The notes below the pieces were generated by a model, which worked only from the letters and a program-made list of their open reading frames with translations, ran no database searches and was not told where the DNA came from. Shown here piece by piece: positions 1-7,208 of a stretch of 36,321 bases of DNA (position 1 is its first letter; each line of letters opens with the position of its first letter). A program made the translations under genes and the position numbers. The stretch is from Pseudomonadota bacterium. GTDB lineage: Bacteria; Pseudomonadota; Gammaproteobacteria; Xanthomonadales; Rhodanobacteraceae. The DNA is taken from NCBI GenBank assembly GCA_021818335.1, contig JAKAEJ010000017.1:1-36321 (forward strand). Reading direction: 5' to 3'.

Positions 1-64
1 CCGGGACCGTCCGGGCATCGGTCACCGGCATGGCGACTCCGGGTGACGCGTCTTCTGCAGTCAT
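1..64 (-). CDS. Partial gene leaving left edge; possible 2-oxoacid:acceptor oxidoreductase subunit
   Basis: An ATG at 64-62 opens a minus-strand frame with no stop before the left edge. The 21 residues visible begin MTAEDASPGVAMPV. The ATG overlaps the stop of the upstream flavoprotein gene as ATGA, so the two are probably translated together. So short a piece has no diagnostic motif. The suggestion that it is the alpha subunit of a 2-oxoacid:acceptor (KorA-type) oxidoreductase rests only on the neighbour, because this kind of FAD/4Fe-4S protein is known as the NADP-linking subunit next to korA and korB in other proteobacteria. It could be another redox partner. Confidence 0.5.
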   Translation of the reverse strand, partial: MTAEDASPGVAMPVTDARTVP

Positions 65-1887
65 CACCGGATCTCCCTGCCGGCTTCCACGGATTCGCGG
101 TCGGGCGCGGCGCGTGATAACTCCAGCAGGAACTTCTGCATGTCCCACGCGCCTGTTGGACAGCGCTCCGCGCAAAGACCGCAGTGCAGACAGACATCCT
201 CGTCCTTGACCATCACGCGGCCGGTTCGGAGACTGTCGGATACGTATAGGTCCTGGCGCACATTCAGTGCCGGCGCGCGTAATTGCCTGCGCAGATCCGC
301 CTCGTCGCCATTGGTGGTGAAGGTGATGCAGTCCATCGGGCAGATGTCGGTGCACGCGTCACATTCGATGCACAGTTCGCGCTTGAAGACCGTCTGAACA
401 TCGCAATTCAGACAGCGCTGGGCTTCCTTCCAGGCATTGCTACCGTCGAAGCCCAGCTCCACTTCAACCCGGATGCTCTTCAACGCCAGCTCTGCAGCCG
501 CCCACGGCACCTTGCGGCGTGGTTCCGGTGAGATGTCGTTGTCATAGCTCCACTCGTGGATGCCCATTTTCTGGGAGGTCATGTGCACCCGAGGTGGTGG
601 CCGCAGCCGGACATCTTCTCCGCGCATCCATCGATCCATCGAAATCGCTGCCTCGTGGCCATGCGCTACGGCCCAGATGATGTTCTTGGGCCCAAATGCT
701 GCATCGCCTCCGAAGAACACATTGGGCAAACTTGATTGCAGCGTGGCGGTATCCAGCACCGGTAGGCCGCCGTCGTCGAAAGCGAGGCCAAGGTCACGTT
801 CGATCCAGGGGAAGGAGTTCTCTTGCCCCACCGCGATGATGGCCTCGTCGCATTCAATGCGCTGGTCAGGCTCGCCTGACGGAACCAGTCGTCGGGCCCC
901 ACGATCGTCGAGTTCAGGCCGCACCTTGCGGAAACGCACGGCCATGAGCCTGCCCTTCTCGTGTTCGAACTCGACGGGCACCAGATAATTCAGGATCGGG
1001 ATGCCTTCATGCTGGGCATCCTCCTTTTCCCACGGAGATGCCTTCATTTCATCGTAGCCAGAACGGACGATGACCTTGACCGCCGTGCCGCCCAGCCTCC
1101 GCGCCGAACGGCAACAGTCCATCGCGGTGTTGCCGCCACCCAATACGATCACGCGCTTGCCGATCGACGTGACGTGGCCGAACGACACCGAGGCGAGCCA
1201 GTCAATGCCTATATGGATTCGCGCGGCTGCCTCTCGGCGCCCTGGAAGATCCAGGTCGCGCCCACGAGGAGCACCGCTGCCAACGAAGATTGCATCGAAT
1301 CCATCGCTCAGGAGTCGCCGAAGCGAGCTGATGGGCGTTCCTCCGTGGAACTGGATGCCAAGACCAAGGATGTAGCCAATTTCCTCGTCGATGACTTCTT
1401 CCGGAAGGCGGAAGCGCGGGACCTGTGTCCGCATGAATCCACCCGCCTTGGGGTCGCGGTCGAACACGGAGACCTGGTATCCGAGATGAGCCAGGTCGCG
1501 AGCGACGGTCAACGATGCCGGGCCGGCGCCAACACAAGCCACGCGCCTTCCATTGGCGGCCGCACGCTGAGGAAGGCGTGCCTGAATGTCTCCCTTGTGG
1601 TCCGCGGCGACGCGCTTGAGACGGCATATCGCCACGGACTCCGCTTCGTTTCCATTGTTCGTTTCAACGCGCACGCGGCGACAAGCCGGTTCACAGGGGC
1701 GATCGCACGTGCGCCCCAGAATCCCGGGGAACACATTCGAGTGCCAATTGACCATGTAGGCATCCGCATAGCGTCCGGCGGCAATGAGCCGGATGTACTC
1801 GGGAACGGGAGTATGGGCCGGGCAGGCCCACTGGCAGTCGACCACCTTGTGGAAATGGTCCGGTTTGCTTGTGTCCGTGGGGTGCAC
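64..1887 (-). CDS. FAD-dependent NAD(P) oxidoreductase with 4Fe-4S domains (GltD/KorC-like)
   Basis: A 607-residue cytoplasmic flavoprotein that should move electrons between NAD(P)H and ferredoxin or a partner 2-oxoacid oxidoreductase. In order: an N-terminal cysteine region like the small subunit of glutamate synthase (CQWACP near 18-23, CDRPCEPAC near 61-69), an FAD-binding GAGPAS loop at about 120-125, a second Rossmann motif GGGNTAMDCC, and two C-terminal ferredoxin-like clusters, CIECDACTDICP and CLHCGLCAERCP. I chose the GTG start because GGAGG sits six bases before it; a longer open frame upstream has no such site and no homologous look. It lies 124 bases after the thiolase and overlaps the next gene by ATGA. 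A plain glutamate synthase small subunit is less likely because of the two extra C-terminal clusters. The KorC-like role is inference. Confidence 0.85.
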   Translation of the reverse strand: MHPTDTSKPDHFHKVVDCQWACPAHTPVPEYIRLIAAGRYADAYMVNWHSNVFPGILGRTCDRPCEPACRRVRVETNNGNEAESVAICRLKRVAADHKGDIQARLPQRAAANGRRVACVGAGPASLTVARDLAHLGYQVSVFDRDPKAGGFMRTQVPRFRLPEEVIDEEIGYILGLGIQFHGGTPISSLRRLLSDGFDAIFVGSGAPRGRDLDLPGRREAAARIHIGIDWLASVSFGHVTSIGKRVIVLGGGNTAMDCCRSARRLGGTAVKVIVRSGYDEMKASPWEKEDAQHEGIPILNYLVPVEFEHEKGRLMAVRFRKVRPELDDRGARRLVPSGEPDQRIECDEAIIAVGQENSFPWIERDLGLAFDDGGLPVLDTATLQSSLPNVFFGGDAAFGPKNIIWAVAHGHEAAISMDRWMRGEDVRLRPPPRVHMTSQKMGIHEWSYDNDISPEPRRKVPWAAAELALKSIRVEVELGFDGSNAWKEAQRCLNCDVQTVFKRELCIECDACTDICPMDCITFTTNGDEADLRRQLRAPALNVRQDLYVSDSLRTGRVMVKDEDVCLHCGLCAERCPTGAWDMQKFLLELSRAAPDRESVEAGREIR

Positions 1888-2011
1888 CGCGTACCTCCGC
1901 ACAGGAAGCGACGACGCGCCCGCCGAACCAGTTGATCGCGCGGGCGACACGGGTCGAACCCCGACGAGTCTAGCCTTCCACCGATGGGCTGCACGCTGCG
2001 GTGCGGCGCAT

Positions 2012-3295
2012 CTAGCGCTCGACAATTGCAGCGACGCCCATTCCCCCCGCGGTGCAGATGGAAATCAATCCGCGACCTGCGCCACGACTGGCAAGCAGCT
2101 TTGCCATCGTCGCCAATATGCGAGCACCGGTTGCGGCAAACGGGTGTCCCACCGCGAGCGAAGAGCCGTTCACATTCAGACGGGCCGGATCGATTGCACC
2201 CAAGGGGCCGTCCCAGCCAAGTCGTTCTCGACAGTACTCCGCCGATTGCCATGCGCGCAGCGTACAGAGCACTTGCGCGGCAAAGGCCTCATGGATTTCG
2301 TAGTAGTCGAAATCCTGCAATGCAAGCTGGCGCCTCTTCAAAAGGCGGGCCACGGCTACGGTGGGTGCCATCAGGAGGCCCTCGCCCGCGACGAAGTTGA
2401 CTGCCGCCACTTCGGCGTCCACCAGATAGGCCTGGATTGGCAAATGGTGCCGGTTCGCCCAGTCCTCGCTGGCCAGCAGGACGGCGGCGGCACCGTCGGA
2501 CAGCCCGGTGGAATTGCCGGCGGTCAGGGTACCCAGGCCGGAAACCTTGTCAAAAGCAGGCTTCAAGGAGCCTAGCTTCTCCAGGGTCGTGTCGGGTCGC
2601 AAAAAGCCATCGCGCTCTTGCCCACGCAAGGGAACGACCAGGTCATCGAAAAATCCGGACTCGTACGCTGCCGCCAGCTTGCGGTGGCTCTCAAGCGCCA
2701 ATTCGTCCTGCTCGACGCGACCAATTCCCCACTGCCGCGCCATCTGCTCGGCGTGCTGGCCCATGCTGAGACCGGTTCGCGGCTCGGCGACACCGGGAAA
2801 AGCGGGCTTGAGATCGCGGAGCCGGAAGCCGTGTAGCGCGGCTCGCAGTTTTGCGCCCGCGCCCCGGGCACGGTTTACCGACAGTAACCGCCTGCGAAGG
2901 GCATCGGACAGGGCGATCGGAACATCGCTGGTCGTATCACTGCCGCCGGCAATGCCAACCTCGATCTGGCCGCAGGCGATCTTGTTGGCGATCAATATGG
3001 CATTGTCCAACGACGTGCCACACGCGCGTGCGGTGGTGATCGCTGGCGTCGTCGCGGCCAAGCCCGAGGCGAGAGTGATCTCGCGGGCCAAATTCCAGTC
3101 CGAATCAAGCTTGAGCACTGCGCCGAACGCCACCTCGCCGAGTTCGAGGCCCGCAATGCCCATGCGATCGACCAGGGTGCTGACGGCCCTCAGGCCCATT
3201 CCGAAGGTGCCCACTTCCGCGTAGGCGGTGTTATTGCGACAAAACGGGATGCGGCTACCGCCGAGAATCGCGGTGCGGCGAAGCGTCTGGGCCAT
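2012..3295 (-). CDS. fadI: Acetyl-CoA acyltransferase, FadI-type thiolase
   Basis: A 427-residue thiolase, close in length to E. coli FadI (436). It would cleave 3-ketoacyl-CoA with CoA at the end of fatty-acid beta-oxidation, or condense two acetyl-CoA. The nucleophilic cysteine is in ARACGTS (Cys92), the catalytic histidine in GHPFAATGAR (about 384), and the second cysteine in CTAGGMG (about 414). The segment FRLRDLKP followed by TGLSMGQHAEQMA is typical of the FadI branch. The ATG is preceded by AGGAG, which fixes the start; an upstream in-frame ATG lacks a site. A TAGAGT hexamer about 35 bases upstream may be its -10 box. No FadJ-like hydratase/dehydrogenase gene lies beside it, so the partner must be elsewhere or the enzyme works alone. 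It precedes the flavoprotein on the same strand. Confidence 0.9.
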   Translation of the reverse strand: MAQTLRRTAILGGSRIPFCRNNTAYAEVGTFGMGLRAVSTLVDRMGIAGLELGEVAFGAVLKLDSDWNLAREITLASGLAATTPAITTARACGTSLDNAILIANKIACGQIEVGIAGGSDTTSDVPIALSDALRRRLLSVNRARGAGAKLRAALHGFRLRDLKPAFPGVAEPRTGLSMGQHAEQMARQWGIGRVEQDELALESHRKLAAAYESGFFDDLVVPLRGQERDGFLRPDTTLEKLGSLKPAFDKVSGLGTLTAGNSTGLSDGAAAVLLASEDWANRHHLPIQAYLVDAEVAAVNFVAGEGLLMAPTVAVARLLKRRQLALQDFDYYEIHEAFAAQVLCTLRAWQSAEYCRERLGWDGPLGAIDPARLNVNGSSLAVGHPFAATGARILATMAKLLASRGAGRGLISICTAGGMGVAAIVER

Positions 3296-3407
3296 GCGTC
3301 GACTCCTGCGGCCATTCGAAAGGCTTCCCACTCTAGCCCAGCAGGCGCGCATCGCCATCCACGGTAATCAAGTCGCGCCTTCGACGTGCCGCCCCCGTCG
3401 CCGCGGT

Positions 3408-3416
3408 TGCTAAACT
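3408..3416 (+). promoter_or_regulatory. Possible extended -10 promoter of the gene at 3440
   Basis: TGC followed by TAAACT resembles an extended -10 element (TGn + TATAAT, four of six matches). No -35 hexamer is recognisable at 17 bases. Transcription would begin near 3423, leaving about 17 bases before the ATG. Confidence 0.3.
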
Positions 3417-3439
3417 CCTGATTTTGACCCTCTGGCGCC

Positions 3440-4567
3440 ATGAGCCATACCGTTCCGCTGTACGCGGTGCTCGCCTGCGAGCTTTTGCCCGGATCGATCC
3501 CCGAGGCGCTCCTGTTGGAGCGCGATGCGACGGAAGCGCTGGTGAAAGCCGTCGCCGACGATCTACTGCGCTTGCTTCCCGAGGTCGAGAATGCGCGCCT
3601 GATACTCGGCGGTACCCTTCTGGACGGTGCCGAGGTCCTGCGGCCAGGCTTTGCCGCACACGCTTCGCTGGCTGAATTGGGCCTTCGCCTGCCGCATGGC
3701 AACGGCGGGGTGGTCGGCATTGGATCGCATCAGGGACGCATGCCGTCCCTGGCCTTGCAGCCAGACGCCCAATTCGCGGGTTCGCCGATGCGTTATTTGC
3801 CACTGGTCATTGAAGCCGATCCGGATCAGGCCGACGCGCTGGGGGGACGGCTCGAGCAGGTATTGGCGCAACAGGGTGAAGCCGGTGCCAATGCCGCCGA
3901 CCGCATCATGCGGGCGTGTGGTGTGCGCCTGGCGCATGCGCGCTATCTGAGCTTGGCCGATCTTCTCGCATTGAACTGCGTGCAGTATGAACACGCAGGA
4001 TTTGCTGTGCACTGGTTGTTGATCGAAGCCGCGTTGATGTCCCCGGGGCGCGTCGAAACGGCGCTCAGCCCGCATGGTGCTCGCTGGTCCTGGGATGGCA
4101 CCCATGTTGCCCTCGAAACACCGCGGGCATTCATCACGCGCACCCAGCCGCCGCCTGAATCGAGGGTCAATGCATATGCTTCTGCCGTGTTCGAGCTGCG
4201 GCAAGCAGCGGCTTTGTTCGGTGTCCATGGACTGACACTGGGTGCACGGGCCGATGCGGAGCCTGGCACGCGTTTCGTCGACGGGGGCATTGTCGAACGC
4301 CTGGCCGAATCACGCGATGGCGCGTGTTGGCCGGCTTCGGCGGCGCTCTGCCTGCTCCGGGCCCCGGGATTGGGCGTCGTGGCAATGCTCCGCGGTGATC
4401 CGGAATTGCGGCGCGCTCATGCACTGGCGACACCGCTGTCGCTGGATGGTTTGCGCGCGTTGAAGGCGGAAATGGATGCGGGACTGGGGTTGCGTTCCGA
4501 CGAAGCTGCCTTGGCCGAAGTCGATGCCGGGGGCGTGCCCTGGCCGGCACGTTCCGTGCGGCACTGA
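3440..4567 (+). CDS. Unrecognised protein, 375 residues
   Basis: I do not recognise this family. The frame is long, has gene-like codon use and gives a soluble, Leu/Ala-rich protein without signal peptide or clear transmembrane helix. It starts MSHTVPLYAVLACELLPGS and contains several glycine-rich turns (GGTLLDGAE, HGNGGVVGIGSHQGR) but no catalytic motif I can name. The start has no strong ribosome site. An extended -10-like TGCTAAACT lies 24-32 bases upstream, so the mRNA leader may be very short. It is divergent from the thiolase (144-base gap) and is followed by a hairpin and then aqpZ, so it is probably a single-gene unit. Confidence 0.75.
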   Translation: MSHTVPLYAVLACELLPGSIPEALLLERDATEALVKAVADDLLRLLPEVENARLILGGTLLDGAEVLRPGFAAHASLAELGLRLPHGNGGVVGIGSHQGRMPSLALQPDAQFAGSPMRYLPLVIEADPDQADALGGRLEQVLAQQGEAGANAADRIMRACGVRLAHARYLSLADLLALNCVQYEHAGFAVHWLLIEAALMSPGRVETALSPHGARWSWDGTHVALETPRAFITRTQPPPESRVNAYASAVFELRQAAALFGVHGLTLGARADAEPGTRFVDGGIVERLAESRDGACWPASAALCLLRAPGLGVVAMLRGDPELRRAHALATPLSLDGLRALKAEMDAGLGLRSDEAALAEVDAGGVPWPARSVRH

Positions 4568-4583
4568 GATGGCCCGGACATCG

Positions 4584-4610
4584 CCCTTGTTTGCCCGCGG
4601 CCAACAAGGG
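4584..4610 (+). terminator. Hairpin between the gene ending at 4567 and aqpZ
   Basis: CCCTTGTT (4584-4591) pairs perfectly with AACAAGGG (4603-4610). Inside, after one T/C mismatch, GCC pairs with GGC around a CGC loop. The hairpin starts 17 bases after the stop codon. No T-run follows, so it is either a U-tract-free terminator or an RNA 3'-end stabiliser. Confidence 0.5.
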
Positions 4611-4657
4611 ATGTAGCGTGCGCGCCGGGCCGGTTGTCCGGCATCGGGAGCGTCGCC

Positions 4658-5356
4658 ATGGGACTTTGGAAACGCAGTTTCGCTGAATTCTTCGGTACTT
4701 ACTGGCTGGTTCTGGGGGGCTGCGGAAGCGCGGTACTGGCCGCGGCTTTCCCGGGCCTGGGCATTGGCTTTGCCGGCGTAGCGTTGGCATTCGGGCTGAG
4801 CGTTCTGACCATGGTTTACGCGGTTGGAGCCATTTCGGGCGGGCATTTCAATCCAGCGGTATCCGCTGGCCTTGCGGCGGGAGGTCGATTTGCCTGGAAA
4901 GACCTGCTGCCGTACTGGGCGGCGCAGGTGATCGGCGCGATCGCGGCGGCGGGTACGCTCTACCTCATCGCCAGTGGCAAGCCGGGATTTGACGCCACGT
5001 CGAGCGGATTTGCGAGTAACGGCTACGGCGCCCATTCGCCCGGCGGCTATTCGTTGCAGGCCGTGATGATCACCGAGTTCGTGCTTACGGCCTTGTTTGT
5101 ATTTGTCATCATGGGTGCAACGTCAAAGCGCGCGCCGTCCGGATTCGCCGGCATCGCCATTGGCTTGACGCTGACGCTGATCCATCTCGTGAGCATCCCC
5201 GTCGACAACACGTCCGTCAATCCGGCCCGCAGCACGGGCCCTGCCTTGTTCCAAGGCGGCTGGGCGCTGCACCAGTTGTGGGTCTTCTGGGTGGTTCCGC
5301 TGCTTGGCGGCGTCGTGGGCGGGTGGATCTACCGCACGTTGCTCGAGGACCATTGA
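4658..5356 (+). CDS. aqpZ: Aquaporin Z, water channel
   Basis: A 232-residue inner-membrane water channel with six predicted membrane helices and two half-helices. Both pore motifs are intact: HFNPAVS in the first half and [12 protein letters not shown] in the second. The segment LIHLVSIPV before the second motif carries the histidine that, with the Arg of NPAR and a Phe in helix 2, forms the narrow selectivity filter of AqpZ water channels; glycerol facilitators differ here. The start chosen has GGGAG seven bases upstream and gives [18 protein letters not shown], the usual AqpZ beginning; an ATG 24 bases earlier is in frame but unsupported. It lies after a hairpin, so it is probably transcribed alone. 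Confidence 0.95.
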   Translation: MGLWKRSFAEFFGTYWLVLGGCGSAVLAAAFPGLGIGFAGVALAFGLSVLTMVYAVGAISGGHFNPAVSAGLAAGGRFAWKDLLPYWAAQVIGAIAAAGTLYLIASGKPGFDATSSGFASNGYGAHSPGGYSLQAVMITEFVLTALFVFVIMGATSKRAPSGFAGIAIGLTLTLIHLVSIPVDNTSVNPARSTGPALFQGGWALHQLWVFWVVPLLGGVVGGWIYRTLLEDH

Positions 5357-5417
5357 GGCGGATGTCCTCCTCTCCCGGGGGGCGGCGTGAGAGACTCGAC
5401 GGAAGGCGATCGGCGCT

Positions 5418-5444
5418 GATCCGCGGACTGCCGGCTCGCGGATC
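5418..5444. terminator. Bidirectional hairpin after aqpZ
   Basis: GATCCGCG (5418-5425) and CGCGGATC (5437-5444) form a perfect 8-bp stem around an 11-base loop. It sits in the convergent gap between aqpZ and the possible small minus-strand gene, so it could end transcription from both sides. There is no T-run on either strand. Confidence 0.5.
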
Positions 5445-5490
5445 CGCCGCCATCATGGCCCTTCTCGGCCAGGTGGGTGCCGTCTGCTCG

Positions 5491-5736
5491 TCATCGAATC
5501 GGGCGCGCGCTGACGCGCAGGCGCGCGATCCGGGAAAGTAACCACAGCAGAGCCAGGCCTCCCGTCAGCAAAGCGAGCCTGCGCACATGGCGATGCATCG
5601 GAAGCATCAGCGCGGCGGCGAGAACAATGGCGATGCCCATGCCGGAGGGAAGCAACGGCGACAAGATGCAACCGGCCAGGGCCATCGCAGCGAGACGGCC
5701 GGGACCGGGCAACACGAGAGCAGGAGTATCGGGCAT
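5491..5736 (-). CDS. Possible small membrane protein, 81 residues
   Basis: From the ATG at 5736 this frame gives an 81-residue protein with two hydrophobic segments (about 14-42 and 54-70) separated by a basic HRHVRR stretch and ending in a basic tail. That pattern fits a two-helix inner-membrane protein with a positively charged loop. The same open frame continues upstream antisense to aroE, but that part looks like a shadow. The ribosome site is weak (GAAGAG). It is convergent with aqpZ and divergent from aroE. I do not recognise a family; it could be a chance frame in GC-rich DNA. Confidence 0.45.
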   Translation of the reverse strand: MPDTPALVLPGPGRLAAMALAGCILSPLLPSGMGIAIVLAAALMLPMHRHVRRLALLTGGLALLWLLSRIARLRVSARPIR

Positions 5737-5871
5737 ATGCGACTCTTCGCTAGGGAGGAGGCACAGGCTGCCTGAGGGCCATCGCACGGATTGCGACGCT
5801 TCGCAGCCCCGATCGCTCGCAACGCGCGACCATGCATACAATGTGCGTCCCGCACGCTGGAGTCTGACCAC

Positions 5872-6711
5872 ATGACAACGATGGCCCGCTGTGGCGTCGT
5901 CGGGCATCCGATCGCACATAGCCTCTCCCCCGAAATCCACGCTGCGTTCGCCGCGCAATTTGGCCGTGCCCTGACTTATGAGCGCATTGATCTGGCTCCC
6001 GAGGCCCTTGCCGAAGGCGTTCAGGCATTCTTTGCCGAAGGCGGTACGGGGCTCAACATCACGTTGCCGCACAAGCAGGCGGCAGCCCGGCTGGCTGATC
6101 GACTGGGGCCTTGGGCGAAGCGGCTGGATGCCGTCAATCTCCTCACCCGAGAAGCGGATGGAACCCTGAGCGGGGAGAACGTGGACGGGGCGGCCATGGT
6201 TCGCGACCTCGCCGAGCGTTACCGGGTCGACCTGCGCGGCCATGACGTTCTGGTGCTTGGAGCGGGCGGGGCTGGTCGCGCAGCCGTATGGGCCCTGCTG
6301 GATGCGGGCGTGCGGCGCATCACCGTCGTCAATCGCCATCCAGCCAGTGCCGATGCGCTCGTGGATGCCATTGGCGAGCCAGATCGCGTACTGAGCCGCT
6401 ATTGGGATGACCTGCCGGTCATTGGCGTCTTCGACCTGATCATCAACACGACCAGCGCCGGCGTGCTGGGCCAGCACATGGAGCTGCCCTTCAAACTGGT
6501 CACCCCACGTGCGACGTGCTACGACGTCTCCTATGGTCGTGCAGCTTCCGACTTCATGGCCTGGGCGCACGCTGCCGGCGCGCGCTATGCGTTTGATGGT
6601 CTCGGGATGCTCGTCGAGGGCGGCGCCATGGCTTACGCCCGTTGGTTCGGGGAGACCCCCGATACCGAACCCGTATTCACCCTGCTGCGCAGCCAGCATC
6701 CGCAGGCCTGA
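5872..6711 (+). CDS. aroE: Shikimate dehydrogenase (NADP+)
   Basis: A 279-residue enzyme that reduces 3-dehydroshikimate to shikimate with NADPH in the chorismate pathway. The substrate-binding SLSP is at 17-20, the catalytic lysine in NITLPHK is Lys68 and its partner aspartate in ENVDG is Asp105. The NADP-binding loop is GAGGAGRA (130-137), and the NRH turn supplies the arginine for the NADP phosphate. GGAG nine bases before the ATG supports this start; a second ATG lies three codons later. Oddity: in E. coli AroE the segment near the C-terminus reads GMLVAQAA, with Gln244 touching shikimate; here it reads GMLVEGGA, so that glutamine is glycine. The YkgJ-family gene follows nine bases later, so the two are probably co-transcribed. 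Confidence 0.93.
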   Translation: MTTMARCGVVGHPIAHSLSPEIHAAFAAQFGRALTYERIDLAPEALAEGVQAFFAEGGTGLNITLPHKQAAARLADRLGPWAKRLDAVNLLTREADGTLSGENVDGAAMVRDLAERYRVDLRGHDVLVLGAGGAGRAAVWALLDAGVRRITVVNRHPASADALVDAIGEPDRVLSRYWDDLPVIGVFDLIINTTSAGVLGQHMELPFKLVTPRATCYDVSYGRAASDFMAWAHAAGARYAFDGLGMLVEGGAMAYARWFGETPDTEPVFTLLRSQHPQA

Positions 6712-6720
6712 GGTTCACCC

Positions 6721-7011
6721 ATGCATTGCCGCGCGGGTTGCGGGGCTTGCTGCATCGCGCCTTCGATCAGTTCTTCGATCCCCGGCATGGCGCAGGGCAA
6801 GCCCGCGGGCTTGGCCTGCGTGCAGTTACAGCCTGACTTTCGATGCGCGCTCTTCGGCAGTCCGGAACGGCCGAGGGTCTGCGCGAGCCTGCGCGCGACC
6901 TTGGCCATGTGCGGGACTTCCCGTGAGGATGCGCTTGGAAGACTGGCTGCACTGGAAGTGGCGACATCGCCGTCAAGTGGCGCAAGCCCACCAATCGAGA
7001 CGGGCGACTGA
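6721..7011 (+). CDS. YkgJ-family cysteine-cluster protein
   Basis: A 96-residue protein beginning MHCRAGCGACCIAPSIS, the signature of the YkgJ family, a putative zinc- or iron-binding domain. Cysteines at 3, 7, 10 and 11 start the cluster, with further ones in LACVQL, FRCALFG, RVCASL and AMCGTS. The segment PGMAQGKPAG is also typical. The biochemical role of the family is unknown. The gene begins nine bases after aroE with a TGAGG ribosome site, so it is likely read from the same mRNA. No membrane segment or signal peptide is seen. The C-terminal 20 residues are low in complexity and probably disordered. Confidence 0.85.
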   Translation: MHCRAGCGACCIAPSISSSIPGMAQGKPAGLACVQLQPDFRCALFGSPERPRVCASLRATLAMCGTSREDALGRLAALEVATSPSSGASPPIETGD

Positions 7012-7147
7012 ACGGAACCGGGACTGGCAAGCTCAGGCATCGCGCGGAGGCCCCTTTGCGTGCGGCGCAGCGCGGCATCGCATTGATGGGCGGCTGCGCG
7101 TTCCTGGCGCTGCGCCTGGTTCACATGCCGTGCGCAGCACTTGCGCA

Positions 7148-7176
7148 TTGACAGCCGAACGGCGCCCGGGTCTGAT
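7148..7176 (+). promoter_or_regulatory. Possible asnB promoter
   Basis: A perfect TTGACA (7148-7153) is followed after 17 bases by TCTGAT (7171-7176), which matches the -10 consensus at four of six positions. Transcription would begin near 7183, about 26 bases before the asnB ATG. It lies in the 197-base gap after the YkgJ-family gene, which otherwise shows nothing. Confidence 0.4.
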
Positions 7177-7208
7177 GTATATCTGGCGGCCTGCGGCAGT
7201 AGCGTTCC

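Noticed and set aside
961-1935. A 324-codon plus-strand open frame
   Set aside because: It is antisense to the flavoprotein gene, whose motifs are clear; no domain or ribosome site supports it.
1950-1966. A GGGTTCGACCC segment resembling a tRNA T-arm on the minus strand
   Set aside because: No acceptor stem, anticodon arm or CCA end can be fitted around it.
5737-6699. Upstream extension of the small membrane-protein frame
   Set aside because: It is antisense to aroE and lacks any domain; only the last 81 codons look like a protein.
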